NCBI RefSeq assembly: GCF_025145645.1
Contig: NZ_CP102252.1
Location: 496,001-560,000 of the forward strand
Length of the DNA stretch: 64,000 nt
Origin: Alistipes senegalensis JC50
GTDB lineage: Bacteria > Bacteroidota > Bacteroidia > Bacteroidales > Rikenellaceae
Direction: 5' to 3'
A model generated the notes under the pieces. The model ran no database searches. It was not told where the DNA came from and worked only from the letters and a program-made list of their open reading frames with translations. How positions within the stretch are numbered: the stretch's first letter is position 1; every line of letters starts with the position of its first letter. Made by a program: the position numbers and the translations under genes. This document shows, in pieces, positions 36,459 to 43,802 of this stretch.

Positions 36459-37295
36459 ATGAAAGTATTTACAAGCGTCAAGGAGCTTCGCGCCGAGTTG
36501 GACCGGACGGAGCAATCGGGCATCGGATTCGTTCCCACGATGGGCGCCCTGCATGCGGGGCACCGTTCGCTCGTCGAGCACGCGCGGAAGGAGAACGCCA
36601 CAGTCGTCGTGAGCGTCTTCGTGAATCCCACGCAGTTCAACGACAAGAACGACCTCCGTCACTACCCCCGCACCCCGGAGGCGGACCGGAAACTCCTGGA
36701 GGAGGCCGGCGCGGACCTCGTGCTGATGCCCTCGGTCGAGGAGATCTACCCCGAGGAGGACACCCGGGTCTTCGACTTCGGGCAGATCGACAAGGTGATG
36801 GAGGGCGCGACGCGTCCCGGCCATTTCAACGGCGTGGCGCAGGTCGTCAGCCGCCTGTTCGACATCGTGCGTCCGGCGCGCGCCTATTTCGGGGAAAAGG
36901 ATTTCCAGCAGATCGCCGTCATCAAGGCGATGGTGGCCCAGCTGCGGCTGCCGGTCGAGATCGTGGAGTGCCCGATCGTCCGCGGCGACGACGGGCTGGC
37001 GCTCTCCTCGCGCAATCAGCTGCTCGACGCCCCGCACCGCGCCGCCGCACCGCACATCTACGCCGTGCTGCGCCGTGCCGCGGAGAAATCGCACGAACTG
37101 ACGCCCGCCGGACTGAAAGCGTGGGTGACGGCCGAGGTGGAGAGCGATCCGCGGCTCAAAGTGATCTACTACCAGTCGGTCGATGCGCTGACGATGCAGG
37201 AGGTGCCGGCATGGGACGCCTCGGAACGCATTCAGGGCTGCATCGCCGTACAGGCGGGAGACATCCGTTTAATCGACAATATCCGAATCCGATAA
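36459..37295 (+). CDS. panC: Pantothenate synthetase
   Basis: Joins pantoate and beta-alanine with ATP to make pantothenate (coenzyme A precursor). The 278-residue protein has the HIGH-like PTMGALHAGHRSLVEHAR (about 25-42), VSVFVNPTQFNDKNDL (about 50-65), GHFNGVAQVVSRLFDIV (about 117-133), YFGEKDFQQ and the late ALSSRNQLL (KMSKS-like region). Its stop codon shares one base with the panD ATG (TAATG), so synthesis of pantothenate and of its beta-alanine substrate is translationally coupled. Confidence 0.97.
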   Translation: MKVFTSVKELRAELDRTEQSGIGFVPTMGALHAGHRSLVEHARKENATVVVSVFVNPTQFNDKNDLRHYPRTPEADRKLLEEAGADLVLMPSVEEIYPEEDTRVFDFGQIDKVMEGATRPGHFNGVAQVVSRLFDIVRPARAYFGEKDFQQIAVIKAMVAQLRLPVEIVECPIVRGDDGLALSSRNQLLDAPHRAAAPHIYAVLRRAAEKSHELTPAGLKAWVTAEVESDPRLKVIYYQSVDALTMQEVPAWDASERIQGCIAVQAGDIRLIDNIRIR

Positions 37296-37654
37296 TGAAA
37301 TTCCAGATTGAAGTCATCAAATCGAAGATCCACCGCGTAACGGTCACACAGGCCGACCTGAACTACGTGGGGAGCATCACCATCGACGAGGCGCTCATGG
37401 AAGCCGCCAACATGATCGAAGGCGAGAAGGTCCAGATTATGGACATCAATAACGGAGAGCGTTTCGAGACCTACATCATCAAGGGCGAGCGCGGCAGCGG
37501 CTGCATCTGCCTGAACGGCGCCGCGGCGCGCAAGGTGCAGGTCGGCGATGTCATCATCATCGCCTCCTATGCGCTGATGGATTTCGAGGAGGCCAAGCAA
37601 TTCCGGCCGTGGATCGTATTCCCCGACACGGCGACCAACCGGCTCGTCGAATAA
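37295..37654 (+). CDS. panD: Aspartate 1-decarboxylase proenzyme
   Basis: Pyruvoyl-dependent enzyme that makes beta-alanine from aspartate for PanC. The 119-residue proenzyme carries the self-cleavage site Gly-Ser in LNYVGSITID (about 21-30), where Ser25 becomes the pyruvoyl group. Other family motifs are KIHRVTVTQADL (10-21), NGERFETYIIKGERGSGCICLNGAAAR (about 51-77) and the GDVIIIASYALMD stretch. It starts within the panC stop codon. Confidence 0.97.
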   Translation: MKFQIEVIKSKIHRVTVTQADLNYVGSITIDEALMEAANMIEGEKVQIMDINNGERFETYIIKGERGSGCICLNGAAARKVQVGDVIIIASYALMDFEEAKQFRPWIVFPDTATNRLVE

Positions 37655-37713
37655 CGCCGCAGGCCGGCAGGCCCGGCCGCGGAAAAGCATAAAATCACCC
37701 GAAGCCTCTTCCG

Positions 37714-38226
37714 ATGGACATCACGCTCTCCCTGCTCGCTTTCGCACTCTCGATACTGGGCATCATCGGTTGTATCGTGCCCGCCCTGCCGGGCGTGGTG
37801 CTGAGCTACGCGGGGCTTCTTTGCGCCTATTTCACCTCCTATTCCCAGATGGGCGCCTCGGCGCTGTGGCTGTGGCTCGGGGTGACCGTCGCCGTGAGCG
37901 TCGCGGACTATTTTCTCCCGGCATGGATGACGCGCCGCTTCGGCGGTTCGCGCGCGGGCGCCATCGGCGCCACGGTGGGCGTCTTCGCAGGGTTCTTCCT
38001 TTTCCCGCCCGTGGGCATCTTTCTCGGTCCCTTTCTGGGCGCCGTGCTGGGCGAACTGCTCAACGACCGCAGCGACGTGCCGAAAGCCTTTCTGATAGGG
38101 TTCGGTTCGTTCCTCTCGTTCATCGTCGGCACGGGGATCAAGATCGCCGCCTCGGCGGGCATGCTGATCCACGTCGCAGCCGACACATGGCCCGCGCTGA
38201 GAGGCTGGTTCGCAGTGACTTTCTGA
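37714..38226 (+). CDS. DUF456 family membrane protein
   Basis: A 170-residue integral membrane protein. The DUF456 pattern is visible: IIGCIVPALPGVVLSYAGLLCAYF (about 15-38), SVADYFLPAWMTRRFGGSRAGAIGATVGVFAGFF (about 66-99), and the Gly/Pro-rich FPPVGIFLGPFLGAVLGEL (about 101-119), with about four to five helices. The function is unknown. It follows panD by 59 nt, with no terminator seen, and precedes the AT-rich gene at 38268. Confidence 0.88.
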   Translation: MDITLSLLAFALSILGIIGCIVPALPGVVLSYAGLLCAYFTSYSQMGASALWLWLGVTVAVSVADYFLPAWMTRRFGGSRAGAIGATVGVFAGFFLFPPVGIFLGPFLGAVLGELLNDRSDVPKAFLIGFGSFLSFIVGTGIKIAASAGMLIHVAADTWPALRGWFAVTF

Positions 38227-38267
38227 AAAAAATATCGCAAATTTCGGATAATAAACAGATTCTCTCC

Positions 38268-39236
38268 ATGGAAAAACTGCTGTTCGACAATACCCTGTAC
38301 AATTATTACGAATATCCGTCCGAAAAAGAATTCGAGAAGGTAATCATCTCCCAATCCGCCAACATTTTCGGCAGCGACAGCCTCTATGTGGATATCAAAA
38401 AGCGTATCGGGGACAGTATCGTAACGATACCGGACGGCTACCTGATCGACTTTTCATTCCAGGCCGATCCCCGGCTCTATATTATCGAAAACGAACTGGC
38501 AAAACACGATCCTTACAAGCACATCGGCTCCCAAATACTGAAATTTGCCATTTCGTACAAGGCCAGCGGCCGACATATCAAAAGGTTTCTATTGGATTAT
38601 ATCATCCAAAACGGATTCCAGCAACAGATCGAAAACAAACTTGTCCATACCAAATATCGCAATATCGACGATTTTATGGAAAGTCTCATTTTCGAGAAGC
38701 CCATCGCCGCTATCGTCATCATCGACCGCATTACGGAAGAACTGGACAATGTATTGAGCCAGCTGACGATCGACACCGATATCATCGAATTCCAGACATT
38801 TGCCAACAACGACAATACGATTCATAAATTCACGCCTTTCAATGCAGAGATACGCGAGTTGAGCAATGCAAAATCGACGTTGACCCCCGATGAATTGAAT
38901 ACGATCGTAGTTCCGGCACGGGAACAGGGTTTCGAAGAATTTATCGAAAACAATCGCTGGTTTGCAATACGGATTCATGCCTCGATGATCGACAAACTGA
39001 AATACATAGCGGCATACCAGATTGCTCCGATTTCCGCAATAACCCACTATGCCGAGATAGCTTCCATTGAAAAATGGCAGGATACGAACAAATATATCGT
39101 GTATTTCAAGCAGGCGCCAACTGCCATAAATCCGATTCCTCTGGACAAAGACAAAAAGGGACTGGCCCCACAGGCACCCCGATATACATCGTTCGAAAAA
39201 TTACTCAAAGCCAAAAAGTTATCCCAGGTTTTTTAA
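38268..39236 (+). CDS. AT-rich gene; putative PD-(D/E)xK nuclease-like protein
   Basis: A 322-residue soluble protein, clearly lower in GC than its neighbours, with codon use unlike them, suggesting recent acquisition. The N-terminal part has a layout seen in PD-(D/E)xK nucleases: P55-D56 in TIPDGYLIDF, then a strand carrying E74-x-E76 (YIIENELAKHD) and a helix with Q89 (HIGSQILKF). The expected Lys is Glu76, so catalysis is uncertain. The C-terminal half (about 225-322) may be a separate nucleic-acid-binding module. No characterised homologue is recognised. It stands alone and ends 34 nt before a bidirectional terminator. Confidence 0.7.
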   Translation: MEKLLFDNTLYNYYEYPSEKEFEKVIISQSANIFGSDSLYVDIKKRIGDSIVTIPDGYLIDFSFQADPRLYIIENELAKHDPYKHIGSQILKFAISYKASGRHIKRFLLDYIIQNGFQQQIENKLVHTKYRNIDDFMESLIFEKPIAAIVIIDRITEELDNVLSQLTIDTDIIEFQTFANNDNTIHKFTPFNAEIRELSNAKSTLTPDELNTIVVPAREQGFEEFIENNRWFAIRIHASMIDKLKYIAAYQIAPISAITHYAEIASIEKWQDTNKYIVYFKQAPTAINPIPLDKDKKGLAPQAPRYTSFEKLLKAKKLSQVF

Positions 39237-39270
39237 CGTCATAGGCCGGATTCCACGATCGACTGTACAA

Positions 39271-39305
39271 AAATCCCCGTATGAATCTTAATCATACGGG
39301 GATTT
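39271..39305. terminator. Bidirectional terminator
   Basis: AAATCCCCGTATGA/TCATACGGGGATTT, a 14-bp perfect stem with a 7-nt loop. A T run follows on the minus strand and an A-rich start precedes on the plus strand. It separates the convergent 38268 gene and ahcY. Confidence 0.9.
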
Positions 39306-39328
39306 AATGAAATACAGAATCGCCTATT

Positions 39329-40738
39329 CTAATAGCGGTAGTGCTCGGCCTTGTAGGGTCCCTCCTCGGGAACGCCGATGTAGGCAGCCTGCTTGGGAGT
39401 CAGGTGTGTCAGTTCGACGCCCAGATTGTCCAGATGCAGGCGTGCGACCTCCTCGTCGAGGTGCTTCGGCAGGCGGTAGACCCCCACTTCGAGACGCTTC
39501 TCCCACAACTCCATCTGCGCGAGGCACTGGTTGGTGAAGGAGTTCGACATCACGAACGAAGGGTGTCCCGTGGCGCATCCGAGGTTCACCAGACGCCCTT
39601 CCGCCAGAATGAAGATCGAATGTCCGTCGGGGAAGGTGAACTTATCGACCTGCGGCTTGATGTTCAGTTTCACGGCAGCCGATTTTTCGAGGCGTGCCAT
39701 CTGAATCTCGTTGTCGAAATGGCCGATGTTGCAGACGATGGCCTGATCGCGCATCTTCTCCATGTGTTCCAGCGTGATGATGTCGCAGTTGCCGGTGCAG
39801 GTGACGTAGATGTTGCCCTCGGCGAGCGCGCTCTCCACGGTCTTCACCTCGAAGCCCTCCATCGCAGCCTGCAAGGCGCAGATGGGGTCGATCTCCGTGA
39901 CGATCACCCGGGCACCGTAGGAACGCATCGAGCGGGCGCACCCCTTGCCCACGTCGCCGTAACCGCACACGACGACCACCTTGCCGGCGATCATCACGTC
40001 CGTAGCGCGCTTGATGCCGTCGGCCAGCGACTCGCGGCAGCCATAGAGGTTGTCGAACTTCGACTTGGTGCACGAATCGTTGACGTTGATGGCCGGAACG
40101 AGCAGTTCGCCGGCCTCCTGCATCTGGTAGAGGCGGTGTACGCCCGTGGTGGTTTCCTCGCTCACACCCTTCCACTCGGCGACCGTACGGTGCCATCTTT
40201 CGGGCTCCTCGGCCAGAATCCGCTTCAGCGTGTCGAGAATCACCTCCTCCTCGTAGGACGAGGGCTCGTAGTCGAGCGTCGAGGCGTCGTTTTCGGCCTT
40301 ATAGCCCTTGTGAATCAACAGCGTGGCGTCGCCGCCGTCGTCCACGATCAGCTGCGGCCCCTTGCCGCCGGGGAACGAGAGCGCCATGGCGGTGCACCAC
40401 CAGTACTCGGGCAGCGTCTCGCCCTTCCACGCGAAGACCGGAACGCCCGCGGCGGCGATGGCCGCGGCGGCATGGTCCTGCGTCGAGAAGATGTTGCACG
40501 AGCACCAGCGCACGTCGGCGCCCAGCTCCACGAGGGTTTCGATCAGCACGGCGGTCTGGATGGTCATGTGCAGCGATCCCATCACGCGCACGCCCTTCAG
40601 CGGCTTCCGGGGCCCGTATTTGCGGCGCACGGCCATCAGTCCCGGCATTTCGTGCTCGGAGATCTCGATCTCCTTGCGGCCCCACTCGGCCAGCGACATG
40701 TCGGCGACCTTGTAGGGAAGTGTCAAATCCAAATACAT
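39329..40738 (-). CDS. ahcY: Adenosylhomocysteinase
   Basis: Hydrolyses S-adenosylhomocysteine to adenosine and homocysteine, removing the product of SAM-dependent methylation. The 469-residue protein has the conserved NAD-binding Rossmann motif VVVCGYGDVGKGCARSM (about 252-268), NVNDSCTKSKFDNLYGCRESL (about 218-238), CNIGHFDNEI (about 335-344) and the C-terminal KAEHYRY ending. It is the last gene of the long rsfS-to-ahcY operon: the riboflavin kinase stop is 4 nt upstream of its ATG, and no separate promoter is visible. Confidence 0.98.
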   Translation of the reverse strand: MYLDLTLPYKVADMSLAEWGRKEIEISEHEMPGLMAVRRKYGPRKPLKGVRVMGSLHMTIQTAVLIETLVELGADVRWCSCNIFSTQDHAAAAIAAAGVPVFAWKGETLPEYWWCTAMALSFPGGKGPQLIVDDGGDATLLIHKGYKAENDASTLDYEPSSYEEEVILDTLKRILAEEPERWHRTVAEWKGVSEETTTGVHRLYQMQEAGELLVPAINVNDSCTKSKFDNLYGCRESLADGIKRATDVMIAGKVVVVCGYGDVGKGCARSMRSYGARVIVTEIDPICALQAAMEGFEVKTVESALAEGNIYVTCTGNCDIITLEHMEKMRDQAIVCNIGHFDNEIQMARLEKSAAVKLNIKPQVDKFTFPDGHSIFILAEGRLVNLGCATGHPSFVMSNSFTNQCLAQMELWEKRLEVGVYRLPKHLDEEVARLHLDNLGVELTHLTPKQAAYIGVPEEGPYKAEHYRY

Positions 40739-40742
40739 ATTC

Positions 40743-41108
40743 CTATCTGTTTCTTAAAATATATTCCTTGTCCCGGGCGATCTGCTCCCGAAGCTCCTCC
40801 ACCGTGGCGAACCTGCGTTCGTCGCGGATTTTTTCGAGCAGCTCGACGCGCAGCGGACGGCCGTACAGCTCGCCCCCGAAATCGAAAATATGGGTCTCCA
40901 GACGCCGTTCGACGCCTCCGACCGAGGGGTTGCGCCCCAGGTTCGACATCGCGTCGTAGATCCGTCCCCCGACCTCGGCCCGCGAACGGTAAACCCCGTC
41001 GTCGGCCGCGACCGTCTCCGGAACGGCCAGATTGGCCGTCGGAAAACCCAACTCACGCCCCAACCGGCGTCCGTGCTCCACAACGCCCTCGATCAGAATC
41101 CGTTCCAT
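40743..41108 (-). CDS. Stand-alone riboflavin kinase
   Basis: A 121-residue protein corresponding only to the flavokinase domain of bifunctional RibF: it phosphorylates riboflavin to FMN. Motifs: GVVEHGRRLGRELGFPTANL (about 8-27; the PTAN motif binds ATP/Mg), DGVYRSRAEVGGR, MSNLGRNPSVGG (for the usual N-x-G-x-x-P-T), and ETHIFDF..ELYGRPLRVELLEKIRDERRF (catalytic Glu region). The FAD synthetase half is absent and there is no remnant upstream, because the start codon overlaps the permease stop (TGATG). A full RibF may exist elsewhere in the genome. Confidence 0.9.
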   Translation of the reverse strand: MERILIEGVVEHGRRLGRELGFPTANLAVPETVAADDGVYRSRAEVGGRIYDAMSNLGRNPSVGGVERRLETHIFDFGGELYGRPLRVELLEKIRDERRFATVEELREQIARDKEYILRNR

Positions 41109-42214
41109 CAGATTTTTTCAGTCAGTTTGCGCACCAGCCGGAACTGCGAGAAGAACTCCTTGGCAAAGACGCGGATCACCGTGTAGGACGGGATGGCCAG
41201 CAGCATGCCCAGAATCCCCGCCAGCGACCCGGCGATGAGGATCACAAGGAAAATCTCCAGCGGATGAGCCTTCACCCGCGCCGAATAAAGCGCCGGCTGG
41301 AGGATGAAATCGTCCATCCCCTTAATAATCAGCAGTGACCCGACAATGATGAAGACCGTATGTCCCACGCCCATCCCCTCGATCGGCGAAACGATGCCCA
41401 CGAAGACCGAGACGATGCCGCCGATCAACGGCCCGGCATAGGGAACGACGTTCATCACCCCCATGATGAGGCCGATGAACGCAGCGTCGGCGGCCTTCAT
41501 CCCGAAAGCCATCATCACCAGCGACACGGCGACCGTCAGCAACAGGCTCTCCGAAAGGATGCCCGTGAAATAACGCGCCAACAGCACCGTCACCGAATCC
41601 AGCGCCCGGGTGATGTTGTCGTGGTAGTGTTCCGGGAAGACCGCCGTGACCATCGCATAGAAGAGCCCCTCCTCCTTGAGGAAGAAGAAGGTGATGAACG
41701 AAATGGAGAAGACGGCGATCACCGACGACAGGACCACGTTGATGATCGACGAGAAGATCGTATTGAGCGAATTGATGTCGATGACCTGTTTGAGGGCCGA
41801 GGTCAGTTCGTCCGAGAGCGAGAAGGTGCTTTCGGGCAGCGAAAAGAGCACCTGCAAATCGTGCTGCATCCGGGCGATGGGTTCGCCGATCCTCCCCACG
41901 ACCGCGGCGAAATCGACATGGGCGAACTGGTTGATCTTGTTGAAGACCAGCGGCACGAACAGCGAGCACAACGTGGCCACCACCACCCAGATCACCGCGA
42001 GGGTCGCCAGCGCAGCCAGCCAGCGCGGCACCTGCCACCCTCTGAAATGCACGCCCGCAAGGCGTTTGACCAACGGACGCCCCATGACGGCCAGCACGGC
42101 CGAAACGAGGATGTAGACGACGATCGACGAGAAATACCAGACCAGAAAGAGCACGACCGCGGCGATTGCCGCGCCCGCGATGAACCGCAGGAAGGTCTGG
42201 GGCGTCGCCTTCAT
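41108..42214 (-). CDS. AI-2E/PerM family permease
   Basis: A 368-residue multi-pass membrane protein of the AI-2 exporter/UPF0118 (PerM) family. About seven to eight hydrophobic segments are visible, with a long soluble loop after the third (about 85-145). Family motifs are FFLKEEGLFYAMVTAVFPEHY (about 182-202), YFTGILSESLLLTVAVSLVMM, the Pro-Tyr motif NVVPYAGPLIGGIVSV (about 263-278) and IVGSLLIIKGMDDFILQP. Substrates in the family vary; TqsA is linked to AI-2, others to ions. It sits between psd and the riboflavin kinase gene in the long operon. Confidence 0.93.
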   Translation of the reverse strand: MKATPQTFLRFIAGAAIAAVVLFLVWYFSSIVVYILVSAVLAVMGRPLVKRLAGVHFRGWQVPRWLAALATLAVIWVVVATLCSLFVPLVFNKINQFAHVDFAAVVGRIGEPIARMQHDLQVLFSLPESTFSLSDELTSALKQVIDINSLNTIFSSIINVVLSSVIAVFSISFITFFFLKEEGLFYAMVTAVFPEHYHDNITRALDSVTVLLARYFTGILSESLLLTVAVSLVMMAFGMKAADAAFIGLIMGVMNVVPYAGPLIGGIVSVFVGIVSPIEGMGVGHTVFIIVGSLLIIKGMDDFILQPALYSARVKAHPLEIFLVILIAGSLAGILGMLLAIPSYTVIRVFAKEFFSQFRLVRKLTEKI

Positions 42215-42218
42215 CGTC

Positions 42219-42902
42219 CTATGCGTTTTCTATGTTCTTGCGCAGCCGGGCGATCGGGGTCTGCGACCCCACGGTGGGATCGCCGATCTCCACCAGCAGT
42301 TCGCTGTCCTTCGGCACGAGCACATCGACGCGCGACCCGAATTTGATGAATCCGCAGACGCTGTTTTGCTCGACCTGATGGCCGACGGTCATGTACGAGA
42401 TGATGCGCCGGGCGATCAGCCCCGCGATCTGGCGGAAGAGCACCTTTTGGCCCGAGGGCATCCGCACCACGGTGGTCGTGCGTTCGTTCTCGGTCGAGGA
42501 CTTGGGGTGCCACGCCACCAGGAAACGCCCCGGATGGTATTTGAAATACTCCACCTCGCCGCCCACGGGAACCCAGTTCATGTGGACGTTGGTGATGGAC
42601 ATGAAGATCGAGATCTGCAACATCTCCTCTTTGAGGTATTCGTTCTCCGACACGACCTCCGTCACGACCACGCGGCCGTCGCAGGGGGCGAAGACCAGGT
42701 CGGCATCGTGGATGCGCACCCGGCGGGGCTCGCGGAAGAACGCCACGATGAAGAACCAGAACAGCAACAGCACGACGGCGCTGAACCACAGCAGCGAGAT
42801 GTTCGCGTCGTGGACCAGCAGATGATAGAACAGCCACCACAGGAGCAGGCAGATAACTCCCGAAACGCCGATGATCTTATATCCTTCCTTATTGATTCTC
42901 AT
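42219..42902 (-). CDS. psd: Phosphatidylserine decarboxylase proenzyme
   Basis: Makes phosphatidylethanolamine from phosphatidylserine at the inner membrane. The 227-residue protein is the short class, with two N-terminal helices (about 9-28 and 35-53). The catalytic domain has APCDGRVVV (about 72-80), ISIFMSITNVHMNWVP (about 97-112), and the self-cleavage Gly-Ser in GFIKFGSRVDVLVP (about 186-199), from which the pyruvoyl cofactor forms. It follows cdsA by 18 nt, giving a phospholipid pair in the operon. Confidence 0.96.
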   Translation of the reverse strand: MRINKEGYKIIGVSGVICLLLWWLFYHLLVHDANISLLWFSAVVLLLFWFFIVAFFREPRRVRIHDADLVFAPCDGRVVVTEVVSENEYLKEEMLQISIFMSITNVHMNWVPVGGEVEYFKYHPGRFLVAWHPKSSTENERTTTVVRMPSGQKVLFRQIAGLIARRIISYMTVGHQVEQNSVCGFIKFGSRVDVLVPKDSELLVEIGDPTVGSQTPIARLRKNIENA

Positions 42903-42920
42903 AAACGTTAAGGTTTGCAG

Positions 42921-43769
42921 TTACATCACAAAAAGCATATAGACGAAGACGAACGGCGCCGACAGCAGCATGGCGTCGAAACGGTCCAGCACTCCGCCGT
43001 GGCCGGGGATCAGCGCCCCGGAATCCTTCACGTCCGCGGCGCGCTTGAACATCGACTCCACCAGGTCGCCCAGCACGCCCGAAACTGCCGCGACCAGCGC
43101 CAGCCCGGCCCACGCCACGTAGCCGCCGTCCAGCACCCGGGCTGCGACCAGTCCCATGACGACGGCCCCGGCGACGCCGCCGAAGAATCCCTCCCACGAC
43201 TTTTTGGGCGAGAGGCGTTCGAACAACCGGTGACGGCCGACCGACATGCCCACCAGATAGGCGAAAACGTCGTTGCACCAGATGATGAAGATGTAGAAAA
43301 GCATCACCCAAGGGTTCCAGACATCGCTGCCGATCATCGGGATATAGCACATCACCGAAAACGGCAGGGCCACGTAGACCACGCCCATCAGGGTCGTGCC
43401 GATATCGGCGGCGGGATTCCCCTGCCGGCGGTAGAGTTCGCAGATGAACATGGCGGGCAGCGACAGCAGCAGGAAAGCCAGTCCGCAGGCAAAAGCCTGC
43501 CGGGCGCTTCCGAGTATCTCGATGTCGTCCGAGACAAAGGCGAAATTGAGGGCGAACAACACCGCCCCGGCCACCAGTCCCACGATCCGCTGGGGATGGC
43601 TGCCCTGCTTCTCGGCCAGCGTGTAGAACTCCGACATGCCGACCACGAGCAACGCCATCAGCAGCAGGCCGAAGCTCCACTGCGACCAGATTACGGCCCC
43701 GAGCACCACCGCCGCGAGGACTGCCCCGCTCAGCGTGCGCACCCGGAGGTTCTTCATTTTTTCACTCAT
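42921..43769 (-). CDS. cdsA: Phosphatidate cytidylyltransferase
   Basis: Makes CDP-diacylglycerol from phosphatidate and CTP, the common phospholipid precursor. The 282-residue protein has about eight membrane helices and the family signature ESMFKRAADVKDSGALIPGH (about 238-257) continuing as GGVLDRFDA. It lies between ftsH and psd. The step from CDP-DAG to phosphatidylserine (pssA) is not in this window. Confidence 0.96.
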   Translation of the reverse strand: MSEKMKNLRVRTLSGAVLAAVVLGAVIWSQWSFGLLLMALLVVGMSEFYTLAEKQGSHPQRIVGLVAGAVLFALNFAFVSDDIEILGSARQAFACGLAFLLLSLPAMFICELYRRQGNPAADIGTTLMGVVYVALPFSVMCYIPMIGSDVWNPWVMLFYIFIIWCNDVFAYLVGMSVGRHRLFERLSPKKSWEGFFGGVAGAVVMGLVAARVLDGGYVAWAGLALVAAVSGVLGDLVESMFKRAADVKDSGALIPGHGGVLDRFDAMLLSAPFVFVYMLFVM

Positions 43770-43802
43770 CTGTTTTCAAGGGTTGTAGAGGGTTCGACGG
43801 GG

